DNA of 64,000 nt from Marinilactibacillus sp036039175. Lineage in GTDB: Bacteria > Bacillota > Bacilli > Lactobacillales > Carnobacteriaceae_A. Location of the stretch: assembly GCF_036039175.1 (NCBI RefSeq), contig NZ_JAYXKP010000001.1, forward strand, positions 310,001-374,000. Reading direction: 5' to 3'. Positions 26,659-34,768 of the stretch are shown here, piece after piece. Within the stretch, counting starts at the first letter, position 1, and each line of letters starts with the position of its first letter. Made by a program: the position numbers and the translations under genes. Below the pieces are notes generated by a model. That model saw only the letters and a program-made list of their open reading frames with translations. It did not search any database and was not told where the DNA came from.

Positions 26659-27906
26659 TTATTCGAAGTTGTATTGAGCATTTTCTGAATAGTTGTTACC
26701 TGCATTCCATAATAGGAATTCATTTACACCATGTTCATTTAAAGCACGGATTTGATCTTCTACTTCACGTGCGCCATAATTTTTATAGAATCCTGAACCA
26801 AGATATGAAGCAGTGAAATCCTGAAGCCATGGTCTAGATACTGGAGCGTCTTCTCCAAGTGCACCAAGCACTTCATTTTCATATTCCATGTAGTTAGATA
26901 CAAGTTGGTAAGGTTCTAAATCTGGTCTAGAAATACCCAGTGATCCAACACCCCAGTGACTTGGATAAATCATTGAAGAAATGACATCCACGTTTGCTGA
27001 GATTCTAGAGAAATTCTGACCGATTCCTGGAGTTTCTTCTTGAGTTGCTGCGTAACCAAAGATATCTACTGAAACATCTACATCATATCCTTGAAGTTCT
27101 TTCTTAGCGTAAGCCACAAATTCTGTAACAGCATCAACTCGTTGCTTCACGTTATCAAGATCACTTTCAGCATACTCACCACGAGAGTAGGTCAACTCTT
27201 CATCACGATTCTCGAATCCTTCTGGGAAACGGACATAATCAAACTGAATATCTTTAAATCCTAATTTAGCTGCTTGTTTGGCAACTTCAACATTGTATTC
27301 CCAAACTTCACGTTCGTATGGATTAACAAAACTTTCGCCACGTCCATTTTTCCAGACTTCACCATTGGCATCTAAGAAAGAAAGATCTGGTCGGCTTGTA
27401 GCCAGTTGCGTATCTTTGAAAACAACAATACGAGCAATAGGATATATTTCGTTTTCTTCCATTGTTTCCATTAATTGAGTTGGATCAACTACATTTTGTG
27501 TAGATTCAGTTATTAATTCATTATCTGAATCTAGTTCCATCATCATATTACCATGGTCATCTTTAACATCTACAACCATTGCATTTAAAGAAGTATCGTT
27601 TAGCATATTGACTAAACTATTCATCTTTTCACCAGCGGCAGAGTAGCCTGTTACAAAAATTCCTTTAACGCCATCTGCGGGATATTCAATATTTACTCCG
27701 CTATCATATTTGAATTGGCTTGGGAATTGCGTTGGTACTGTCAAAATAGGATTTGTTGTTACATTCAAGTATGTCGTTTCAATTGTTTCCGTTTCAGCAG
27801 TAATATCATTTACGTCATCTGTACCATCAGCTAAAACCGTTTTTGCCGTAAGACTCAACGTCATTAGACTAGCAGCACCTAAAGTTAATTTCTTTTTCCA
27901 GTTCAT
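26659..27906 (-). CDS. Secreted glycoside hydrolase-like protein, DUF4015
   Basis: This 415-aa protein has a Sec signal peptide of about 26 residues (basic MNWKKK, hydrophobic core, TVLADG cleavage region). A putative glycosidase barrel of the DUF4015 family follows, with KGIFVTGYSAAG, the MVVDVKDDHG segment, FDYVRFPEG, DIFGYAA and MIYPSHWG. The family is predicted to act on polysaccharides, but the substrate is unknown. Its start overlaps the stop of the upstream deacetylase gene by one base, so the two are co-translated. The pair resembles a split PgaB (deacetylase plus glycosidase). It is probably released or wall-associated, as no anchor is seen. Confidence 0.82.
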   Translation of the reverse strand: MNWKKKLTLGAASLMTLSLTAKTVLADGTDDVNDITAETETIETTYLNVTTNPILTVPTQFPSQFKYDSGVNIEYPADGVKGIFVTGYSAAGEKMNSLVNMLNDTSLNAMVVDVKDDHGNMMMELDSDNELITESTQNVVDPTQLMETMEENEIYPIARIVVFKDTQLATSRPDLSFLDANGEVWKNGRGESFVNPYEREVWEYNVEVAKQAAKLGFKDIQFDYVRFPEGFENRDEELTYSRGEYAESDLDNVKQRVDAVTEFVAYAKKELQGYDVDVSVDIFGYAATQEETPGIGQNFSRISANVDVISSMIYPSHWGVGSLGISRPDLEPYQLVSNYMEYENEVLGALGEDAPVSRPWLQDFTASYLGSGFYKNYGAREVEDQIRALNEHGVNEFLLWNAGNNYSENAQYNFE

Positions 27907-28778
27907 TATTCTGCATCCTCACTTTCATTTTCAACGGATTTGATGAGGGCAGGGTCTACGATTTCGTAATCCTTTTCTCTTAATCCTTCAATAATTGATG
28001 GTGTAGCTTCCAAAGTCCACTCACGGTCGTGCATCAATAAATTTGCTCCAGGAACAAGTAGATTTGTATTGACCATAATATCTGATAAGGCATCAGCATT
28101 CATATAGTCTGATTCCCAATCATACCCATAGGTCCAGTTCATCAATTCCATGCCTTGCTCGCGAGCAAGATCAGCGGAGTAATCTGTATTCTGTCCAAAA
28201 GGCGCTCTGAAGAATCTTGGTCTTTCTCCAGTGATTTCTTCAATCATGTCACTAGTTGTAACAATCTCTTCATATTGTTTTTCTTCACTGATGCTTGGAA
28301 GACTAGCGTGGGTTTGTGTATGATTCCCAATTTCAAATCCCATATCGTGAATCTCTTTCAACATGTCTTTTCCTTCATCGTTTTCAAGATACATTCCATT
28401 GACAAAAAATATCGCATGCGCATCATGTTCTTCTAAAGTTTTCGCGATATCTAGTGCATATTTGTCAGGAGCATCATCATACGTCAGTAAAGCGACTTGA
28501 TTATTAGCTTCTGATCCTTCAATCGGTTGTATCGTATAAATTCCAGAATTCACTTCATATTCAAAGGTAGCAGTTTCTTCTTCGGGCTCTTCCTCAACAA
28601 CTTCTTCATCTGTTTCGGAACTAGTATCTTCTTCAACTTGTTCAGTCGTTGAGTCTGCAGAATCAGTTACTTCAGTAGAAGTGTTTTGGTCTTCAGCTTC
28701 TGTCGCTTCATTTTGATCTCCACAAGAGGCTAATAGAAGGGCAGAAGCTAGTAAAAAAGCATAGTTAGAACTTTTCAT
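27906..28778 (-). CDS. Polysaccharide deacetylase lipoprotein (CE4 family)
   Basis: This 290-aa protein has a lipoprotein signal ending LLLASC (lipidated Cys19), an acidic low-complexity linker to about residue 72, then a NodB-homology domain. Catalytic elements are TYDDAP (Asp101, Asp102), metal ligands His153 and His157 in NHTQTH, RAPFG (Arg191) and the LLMHD end motif (His250). The usual TFDDGP reads TYDDAP, a mild variation. CE4 enzymes remove acetyl groups from N-acetylated glycans such as peptidoglycan or poly-GlcNAc. It is membrane-anchored on the outside, in an operon between a YkyA-like lipoprotein and a DUF4015 protein. Confidence 0.88.
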   Translation of the reverse strand: MKSSNYAFLLASALLLASCGDQNEATEAEDQNTSTEVTDSADSTTEQVEEDTSSETDEEVVEEEPEEETATFEYEVNSGIYTIQPIEGSEANNQVALLTYDDAPDKYALDIAKTLEEHDAHAIFFVNGMYLENDEGKDMLKEIHDMGFEIGNHTQTHASLPSISEEKQYEEIVTTSDMIEEITGERPRFFRAPFGQNTDYSADLAREQGMELMNWTYGYDWESDYMNADALSDIMVNTNLLVPGANLLMHDREWTLEATPSIIEGLREKDYEIVDPALIKSVENESEDAE

Positions 28779-28792
28779 AGTTAGTTTACTCC

Positions 28793-29437
28793 TTATTCGT
28801 TTTCAGCCATTGTGGACTGAATCATTTCTTGAACCTGTGTAATATGATCTTTTACTTCTACTAACGAACCATCCAGTTGAACCAATTCTTCTTTATTAGC
28901 TGCAGTCTGTTCGTTTAATTCTGTGATGCCATTGGAGAAGGTATCATACGTTGCATCTTCGCTTCCTATAGAAGTGAAATAGTCTTCTTGAGCAGTCAGA
29001 GAAGTTTCATAGTTAGATGTAAAGCTTTCTAATTGTCCGGAAAATTCGTCAATTTTAGCGTTCAATCCACTCAGTTCTTCGCCAGAAAGACTCTCTCCAT
29101 CATAATCTGCTATAATTTCTTCTTGAGATTCAAAATCTTCTCGTAGACTACTGATTGTTTCGATACGATCTCTTCTTGAAGTGATATTTTCAAAAACAGG
29201 CGCTGAACCATCTGCAAATGTAGACATTTGATCGTCTGACGCTAAGGCTTCATCAAATGTTGTTTGAAGATTCATTTCTTCTTCGCTCAAGCCATTCATC
29301 TCATCTACAATATTTCCATGTATTTGATCAATTTCACCTACAGCTGACTGTATTTCCTCAACGTTATCTCCACTACAACTTGCTAGTAGTAGTGTGGTCA
29401 GTCCTAGACCGGCTAAAGCATATGTTTTCTTCGTCAT
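28793..29437 (-). CDS. YkyA-like cell-wall-binding lipoprotein
   Basis: This 214-aa lipoprotein has a lipobox LLLASC (Cys21) followed by a long helical, Glu/Asp/Gln-rich coiled-coil region. The pattern PVFENITSRRDRIETI resembles YkyA (PF10368), described as a putative cell-wall-binding lipoprotein. The frame is open to 29509. The ATG at 29437 is chosen because AAAGGAG sits 9 nt upstream and the residue sequence MTKKTYALAG then gives a clean signal peptide. An earlier ATG in the same region runs into an immediate stop. It is the first gene of the minus-strand operon. Confidence 0.75.
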   Translation of the reverse strand: MTKKTYALAGLGLTTLLLASCSGDNVEEIQSAVGEIDQIHGNIVDEMNGLSEEEMNLQTTFDEALASDDQMSTFADGSAPVFENITSRRDRIETISSLREDFESQEEIIADYDGESLSGEELSGLNAKIDEFSGQLESFTSNYETSLTAQEDYFTSIGSEDATYDTFSNGITELNEQTAANKEELVQLDGSLVEVKDHITQVQEMIQSTMAENE

Positions 29438-29664
29438 TTCATGAATCTCCTTTAAGTATATTCGTTCTTTAACCCATTCAAAAAACGGGGCACTAAACGA
29501 GTATAACAAAAATAATTGATTCTTAAAAAGAAAATGCCATATAAATTAAGGAAGAATATCCATCACACTATGCAAACACTCCATAAAAGGTTTCATTTCG
29601 AGTGTTTTTTATGCCGTAAATAAGGTACAATTATAAAGTATTATTTATTAGAAAAGAGGTCGAC

Positions 29665-30141
29665 ATGATTATTTATTACGTGATAGCAGCGATCATAGTA
29701 GGAATAGATCAGCTGGTGAAATATCTAACCGTACAAAACATATCTTTGTATGAAACAGTAACCGCCATACCAAACGTTCTTTCTTTTACCTACCATCAAA
29801 ATTCAGGTGCAGCCTGGAGTATTTTGGAAGGTCAAATGTGGTTCTTTATTATTGTCACGCTTATCGTGATTGGTGTAATTGGTTATTACTTACACACCCA
29901 GGGGCGTCAGAGCTTATTGTTTTCTTCAGCTCTAACACTATTGCTGGCAGGAGCTATTGGAAATTTAATCGATAGGGTGCTGAACCAATATGTAGTGGAT
30001 ATGTTCAGACTGGAATTTGTTCAATTCCCCATTTTCAATGTAGCAGACATGTCCTTAACGTTTGGTGTCGGACTGATGATTTTATACTTGATACTAGACG
30101 AAATTAAAACCTTCAAACAAAAGAAAGCAGTTGATAAATAA
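29665..30141 (+). CDS. lspA: Lipoprotein signal peptidase LspA
   Basis: LspA is a 158-aa four-helix membrane aspartic protease that cleaves prolipoproteins before the lipidated Cys. Catalytic Asp103 (GNLIDR) and Asp128 (FNVADMS) are present, as is the N-terminal IDQLVKYL segment. GAGGT precedes the ATG. The stop overlaps the next start (TAATGG). It lies divergently beside two lipoprotein genes that would be its substrates. Confidence 0.97.
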   Translation: MIIYYVIAAIIVGIDQLVKYLTVQNISLYETVTAIPNVLSFTYHQNSGAAWSILEGQMWFFIIVTLIVIGVIGYYLHTQGRQSLLFSSALTLLLAGAIGNLIDRVLNQYVVDMFRLEFVQFPIFNVADMSLTFGVGLMILYLILDEIKTFKQKKAVDK

Positions 30142-31046
30142 TGGAAGAACAATACTCATTTACAGGTGGTCAGTCTAATGACCGTCTAGACAAATATCTG
30201 ACAGAAAAATTACCTGAAGTCTCTAGGTCTCAGATTCAAACATTGATTAAAGAAGGTAGCATAACTGTCAATGATGAACCGTCTAAGGCAAATTACAAGA
30301 TTCAACCAGGAGATGAAATTGAAGTCCTTATCCCGGCTCCAGTTGAAATTAATGCTCAGCCTGAAAACATTGATATCGAAATCGTTTATGAAGATCAAGA
30401 TGTTGTTGTTGTGAACAAACCTCAAGGAATGGTCGTTCACCCTTCTATAGGTCACAGTTCTGGTACGTTAGTGAATGCACTTTTGTATCATGTAAAAGAC
30501 TTGTCTGGAATCAACGGAAAAATTCGTCCGGGAATCGTTCACCGTATTGATAAAGACACATCGGGATTATTAATGGTCGCAAAAAATGACCAAGCTCACG
30601 AAAAATTATCTGCACAACTTAAGGATAAAAAAGCTCAAAGAGAGTATGTTGCACTTGTACATGGTACGATTCACCACGAAAAAGGAACCATTGATGCCCC
30701 TATCGGCCGTGATACGAGTAACCGTAAACGATATGCGGTAGTAGATAATGGCAAACCATCAGTGACACACTTTGAAGTCATTGAACGTTTTGAAAAATTC
30801 ACTTTGGTAAGGTTGATTCTTGAGACGGGTAGAACACATCAAATTAGAGTGCACATGCATTATATTGAACATCCCATGGCAGGTGATCCACTTTATGGTC
30901 CTCGTAAGACACTTAAAGGAAATGGACAGTTCCTTCATGCAGAAACATTAGGTTTCACACACCCGACAACAGGGAAGGAAATGCATTTCTCCACTCCAAT
31001 ACCAGAAATTTTTGAAGAAAATCTAGATATTTTAAGAAAACAATAA
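30141..31046 (+). CDS. rluD: RluA-family 23S rRNA pseudouridine synthase
   Basis: This 301-aa protein has an N-terminal S4 RNA-binding domain (about 13-70) and a RluA-type catalytic domain with GIVHRIDKDTSGLLM, where Asp137 is the catalytic residue. The RTHQIRVHM motif is also present. The arrangement matches RluD/YlyB enzymes, which modify large-subunit rRNA helix 69 or related positions; the exact target is not certain. It starts within the lspA stop and precedes pyrR, a conserved lspA-ylyB-pyrR cluster. Confidence 0.92.
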   Translation: MEEQYSFTGGQSNDRLDKYLTEKLPEVSRSQIQTLIKEGSITVNDEPSKANYKIQPGDEIEVLIPAPVEINAQPENIDIEIVYEDQDVVVVNKPQGMVVHPSIGHSSGTLVNALLYHVKDLSGINGKIRPGIVHRIDKDTSGLLMVAKNDQAHEKLSAQLKDKKAQREYVALVHGTIHHEKGTIDAPIGRDTSNRKRYAVVDNGKPSVTHFEVIERFEKFTLVRLILETGRTHQIRVHMHYIEHPMAGDPLYGPRKTLKGNGQFLHAETLGFTHPTTGKEMHFSTPIPEIFEENLDILRKQ

Positions 31047-31075
31047 ACCTGTAATTTTAATGAAAGGATGATAAG

Positions 31076-31618
31076 ATGTCTAAAACGATCACGATATTAG
31101 ATGAAATGGCTATGCAACGTGCACTCACTCGAATCTCCTATGAAATCATCGAAATGAACAAGGGGACAGAAAATCTTATTTTAGCTGGAATCAAGACAAG
31201 AGGAATTCATATTGCAAATCGAATCGCTGAAAGAATCGAACAGATTGAAGAAAAGGCGATACCCGTAGAAGAACTGGATATTACACTTTATCGAGACGAT
31301 AGACACTTCCCAGATGAAGTTGGTGATCCAGAGGTAAAGGGACAGCACTTTTCAGTATCCGTCAAAGACCAGGTTGTCGTTCTTGTAGACGATGTGATTT
31401 TTACTGGTCGCACGATCAGAGCAGCGATGGATGCTGTAATGGATCTAGGGAGACCTAAAAAAATTCTTGTGGCTTCTCTGATTGATAGGGGACACAGAGA
31501 GATTCCAATCAAAGCAGACTTCATTGGAAAAAACATTCCTACTTCTCTTAAAGAACAAGTCAAAGTTTCTGTAGAAGAAGTCGATCAAAAAAATGCGGTA
31601 GAGATTATCAAACCGTAA
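31076..31618 (+). CDS. pyrR: Bifunctional pyr operon regulator/uracil phosphoribosyltransferase PyrR
   Basis: PyrR is 180 aa. In Firmicutes it binds pyr mRNA leaders in the presence of UMP to favour termination, and it has UPRT activity. The PRPP-binding motif VVLVDDVIFTGRTIRAAMDA is present, along with the GIKTRGIHIA loop. AAAGGATG precedes the ATG. No pyrimidine biosynthesis genes follow and no PyrR-binding leader is visible between rluD and pyrR; the gene is closed by a terminator. Its targets must lie elsewhere. Confidence 0.95.
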   Translation: MSKTITILDEMAMQRALTRISYEIIEMNKGTENLILAGIKTRGIHIANRIAERIEQIEEKAIPVEELDITLYRDDRHFPDEVGDPEVKGQHFSVSVKDQVVVLVDDVIFTGRTIRAAMDAVMDLGRPKKILVASLIDRGHREIPIKADFIGKNIPTSLKEQVKVSVEEVDQKNAVEIIKP

Positions 31619-31620
31619 CA

Positions 31621-31683
31621 AAAAACATGCCTGACTTGGAACTGGTTTTATAACCAGCGAATACAAGTCAAGCATGTTTTTTT
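31621..31683. terminator. Bidirectional terminator between pyrR and rqcH
   Basis: AAAAACATGC...TGACTTG pairs with CAAGTCA...GCATGTTTTT, with an internal CTGGTT/AACCAG hairpin. A and T tracts on both sides suit the two convergent genes. Confidence 0.88.
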
Positions 31684-33379
31684 ATTTTCTTAAAGCTTTA
31701 ATTATATCATCAGTCGGAGTAACGTAGTAAGTGGTCTGCCCTTCATAAATTACGAAACCGGGTTTTGCACCATTTGGTTTTTTGACGTGTTTGACTTGTA
31801 CCGCATCTACCGGTACAGAAGCAGATAGGCGGTACTTACTGAAATAGGCCGCAATTGTTGCCGCTTCTTCTAATGTTTGCTCCGAAGGCGCATCGCTTCT
31901 AATAATCACGTGAGAGCCAGGGATATCTTTTGTGTGTAACCACCAGTCCGTTTTACGAGCAATTTTCAGAGTTAATTGGTCATTTTGTAGATTATTTTTA
32001 CCAACAAGAATCGTTGTCCCATCACTTGAAACAAATTGGTCCGGTTCTGACGCCGGTTTTTTCTTACCTTTAAGTGGTTTGCGTTTCTTTTTAATATAGC
32101 CACCACTTTGAAGTTCATCCCTAATTTCTTCAATGTCTTTAGGAGAGGCCACTTCCATTTGAGTTAGTACAGACTCCAGATAATGGATTTCTGCTTTTGT
32201 TTGAGCAATTTGTCCATTTAAATGAGCAATGGCATTTCTCAATTTTTGATACCTAGAGAAATAGGCTTGCGCGTTTTTAGATGGTGATTTTCTAGGGTCT
32301 AGATCAATCGTAATTTTCTGATTCTCTTCATAGAAGTTGTCTAAGTCAACAGACTCCATTCCTTGCTGAATTTCATGCAAGTAAGCTGTTAAAACTTCTC
32401 CTTTAATTCTATACTGATCTGCTTTTTGTGTTTGTTGAAATTCTTTTTCAAGTTTCACCAGCTTTTTGCGGTTCCTGTCGGTTTCTGTTTTAACAAGACC
32501 AAACAAATCATTCGCTTGTTGCTGAACTCTGTCTCGCTCTGCTTTGTTTCCAAAGTAACGGTCGGCTAGTTCACTCAGCGTAGCGTATGACTCTTTTTCT
32601 CCTGGAAGAGAAGGATACTCTACTGCTGAAAATTGTTCTTTTCTATTATTGATAGTTAAAGTAGGGGACAGTTGATTCATCTTATACGGTGCCATGAACT
32701 TTGCGAATACTGCCGTCGGAGCATCGTCAGGGTGATCTTCAACTTGATGAGCGAGCTCTTCTGCGGAATCTCTTCCCATACCTTGAAAAGTATCTTGAAT
32801 CCATTTCACTTTATCTTTAAAAGACACTGCTGCAATTGGTAGGGCAGATTCATAAGTGAAGGGATTCGCTTTGTCCTGTCTTGGTGCTTCAATATACGTT
32901 CCTCCAGGAAGTAGCGAACGATAAGTGTTTTGACTAGGAGAAATATGACGAATCGTTTCGTAAATTTTTTCTTCTTGTTTGTTAACAAGCAGAATATTAC
33001 TATGTCGACCCATAATTTCAACAATTAAGACGAGATTTTGTATATCACCTAATTCATTACGATTACTAAAAGAGAATTCAATCACACGATCATTTTCTAA
33101 TTGAACGATATCCTCTAGAATCGCACCATCCAAATACTTTCTCATCACCATACAAAATTGCGGCGGTACAGAAGGGTTTTCGAAAGGGATTTCTGTGAGT
33201 TGCATTCTCGCATACTGCGGATGAGCTGATAATAATAGCTGTTTATTTTTTCTTCTTGAACGAATTTTGAAAAGAATTTCGTTTTCGTAGGGCTGCTGTA
33301 TCTTAGCAACTCGTCCCCCTAAAAGTTCTTGTTTTAATTCTTCGACCATAGCGTGTGTAAATAGTCCATCAAATGACAT
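31682..33379 (-). CDS. rqcH: Ribosome quality control protein RqcH (NFACT/FbpA family)
   Basis: This 565-aa protein recognises stalled 50S-peptidyl-tRNA complexes and directs C-terminal alanine tailing. The NFACT-N domain contains EIMGRHSNILL and the DR pair at Asp97-Arg98, known from Bacillus RqcH to matter for tRNA recruitment. A coiled coil spans about 280-440 and a C-terminal NFACT-R domain carries DWWLHTKDIPGSHVII. The frame extends 42 codons upstream, but MSFDGLFTHAMVEEL is the standard N-terminus and AAAGGAG lies before the ATG at 33379. Older annotations call this fibronectin-binding protein. Confidence 0.94.
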   Translation of the reverse strand: MSFDGLFTHAMVEELKQELLGGRVAKIQQPYENEILFKIRSRRKNKQLLLSAHPQYARMQLTEIPFENPSVPPQFCMVMRKYLDGAILEDIVQLENDRVIEFSFSNRNELGDIQNLVLIVEIMGRHSNILLVNKQEEKIYETIRHISPSQNTYRSLLPGGTYIEAPRQDKANPFTYESALPIAAVSFKDKVKWIQDTFQGMGRDSAEELAHQVEDHPDDAPTAVFAKFMAPYKMNQLSPTLTINNRKEQFSAVEYPSLPGEKESYATLSELADRYFGNKAERDRVQQQANDLFGLVKTETDRNRKKLVKLEKEFQQTQKADQYRIKGEVLTAYLHEIQQGMESVDLDNFYEENQKITIDLDPRKSPSKNAQAYFSRYQKLRNAIAHLNGQIAQTKAEIHYLESVLTQMEVASPKDIEEIRDELQSGGYIKKKRKPLKGKKKPASEPDQFVSSDGTTILVGKNNLQNDQLTLKIARKTDWWLHTKDIPGSHVIIRSDAPSEQTLEEAATIAAYFSKYRLSASVPVDAVQVKHVKKPNGAKPGFVIYEGQTTYYVTPTDDIIKALRK

Positions 33380-33464
33380 GTTAATATGTCTCCTTTCTTC
33401 GTGAGACTCTAAACCAGTATAGCATTTATAAAGAATCAGTACCATCAAAGTAATGGATAAAGCT

Positions 33465-33526
33465 TTGCTCAAAGTGAGTCTAAATGGTATAGTTGTCTTG
33501 TACAAATACTTTGTTTCAAAATGAAA
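33465..33526 (+). promoter_or_regulatory. Promoter and candidate operator of the MarR gene
   Basis: TTGCTC (33465-33470) and TATAGT (33488-33493) are 17 bp apart. Downstream lie TTGTACAA (33498-33505) and the inverted repeat TTTCA-AAA-TGAAA (33514-33526). Either could be the autoregulatory MarR operator within the 5' leader. The assignment is inference. Confidence 0.45.
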
Positions 33527-33550
33527 TCATTATAGGAAGAGAGCGATTAT

Positions 33551-34000
33551 ATGCCGCATGAAGTTGATACAAACGAGTTGTTAATGAAACTCTCAGAATT
33601 ACAGACCTTGTATAAGTCAATGACTCAAGATATTCTAAGCGAGCATCAAATTTCTGCTTCTGCTTTGAATTTAATTGATATTCTAGGAGAAGAAAAAGCC
33701 ACGCTAAAATCTATAACTGAAAAAAGTCAGTTGGACAAATCGACAATCAGTAGACAGATGAATAATCTAGTGAAAAAAGAACTTGTCATTAAAACTACCG
33801 GAGAAGATAAGCGTTATGCCTATTTTGCCTTAGCAGAAGATGCTAAAGGGATTTATTCCACATATAACCAGACTTTTAAAGAACAGTTTTCAGGAATGTT
33901 AGCTGGATGGACTGAGGAAGAAAAACATCTTTTATCGGTTTTATTAGGTAGATTAAATAGAAGTATGACAAACGGTCTTAAAAATAGTAAGATGATCTAA
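33551..34000 (+). CDS. MarR-family transcriptional regulator
   Basis: This 149-aa protein has the winged-HTH architecture of MarR proteins. Dimerisation helices flank a central DNA-binding region with SQLDKSTISRQMNNLVKKELV as recognition helix (about 60-80) and a wing GEDKRYAYFAL. It sits 30 bp before an ECF S-component gene and is divergent from rqcH. Autoregulation plus control of the S-component is the simplest reading. The ligand is unknown. Confidence 0.88.
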   Translation: MPHEVDTNELLMKLSELQTLYKSMTQDILSEHQISASALNLIDILGEEKATLKSITEKSQLDKSTISRQMNNLVKKELVIKTTGEDKRYAYFALAEDAKGIYSTYNQTFKEQFSGMLAGWTEEEKHLLSVLLGRLNRSMTNGLKNSKMI

Positions 34001-34030
34001 CTGTCTTACTAATAGAAAAGAGGAAAATCA

Positions 34031-34627
34031 ATGTCTTTAGGTAGAAAAAAGTCTAATCCACATCGAATAGCTATTTTGGGTATCTTGACAGCCATTATAC
34101 TCATTCAAAATTTTGTACCTTTTTTAGGAAATATTCCTATCCCACCTTTAAATCCAACCATTATTCATATTACCGTTATTGTAGCAACATTAGTGCTTGG
34201 AACCAAAGATGGAATGATTATTGGAGGCGTTTGGGGGCTTACTAGAATGCTTCGTGCCTATACCGTTCCTGCTACACCTCTAGATTTATGGTTGTGGACA
34301 AATCCGTTGATTGCATTACTTCCCCGCATACTAATTGGTCTTTTTACGGGGATAACCTTCAATCTAATGAAAAAATATTTTCCTAATAAAAGCAAACTAT
34401 CTATGTCAATCGCTTCGATCGCTGGGGCTTTTACGAACACTATTTTTGTTTTGCTCTTTATTTATCTTTTCTACGGTGAACGTTATGCCGAGGCAACCAG
34501 TGTAGATTTCAGTAGCCTGGCCAATGTCTTACTCGTCATTGTTGGAACAAGCGGTATTGCTGAAGCTATTTTAGCGGGAATAGTAGCACCTCTTGTAGCA
34601 GCTCCTTTAAAAAAATTACGCCATTAA
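34031..34627 (+). CDS. ECF transporter S component, vitamin not identified
   Basis: This 198-aa membrane protein has about six helices and the ECF S-component pattern: RIAILGILTAIILIQN docking helix, then PPLNPTIIHITVIVATLVLG and a GGVWGLTRMLRAY loop. It resembles the PF12822 group that includes pantothenate and other vitamin binders, but I cannot identify the ligand. An AAGAGGAAA ribosome binding site precedes the ATG. It is co-transcribed with the MarR gene and ends at a strong terminator. No riboswitch lies upstream. Confidence 0.82.
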   Translation: MSLGRKKSNPHRIAILGILTAIILIQNFVPFLGNIPIPPLNPTIIHITVIVATLVLGTKDGMIIGGVWGLTRMLRAYTVPATPLDLWLWTNPLIALLPRILIGLFTGITFNLMKKYFPNKSKLSMSIASIAGAFTNTIFVLLFIYLFYGERYAEATSVDFSSLANVLLVIVGTSGIAEAILAGIVAPLVAAPLKKLRH

Positions 34628-34643
34628 TTGAATTTTATTCTAA

Positions 34644-34683
34644 ACCTATTTAGACTCATTGTAGTCTAAATAGGTCTTTTTTT
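34644..34683 (+). terminator. Terminator after the ECF S-component gene
   Basis: Perfect 13-bp stem ACCTATTTAGACT / AGTCTAAATAGGT (34644-34656, 34663-34675) followed by a T tract. Confidence 0.92.
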
Positions 34684-34768
34684 AACAATACAAGCGTTTT
34701 ATTACACCTTAGGTTACGAACATGCTAAATTATAGAGGTAATTAACTTTGAAAAGAGGAGAATGCTTA

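Noticed and set aside
29438..29509. 24-codon extension of the YkyA-like protein
   Set aside because: It would destroy the lipoprotein signal peptide. AAAGGAG lies before the internal ATG at 29437.
29575..29610. Hairpin upstream of lspA as a normal gene terminator
   Set aside because: No plus-strand gene ends before it; kept only as an observation.
33380..33505. 42-codon N-terminal extension of RqcH
   Set aside because: It has no family similarity and covers the promoter area. MSFDGLFTH is the standard N-terminus.
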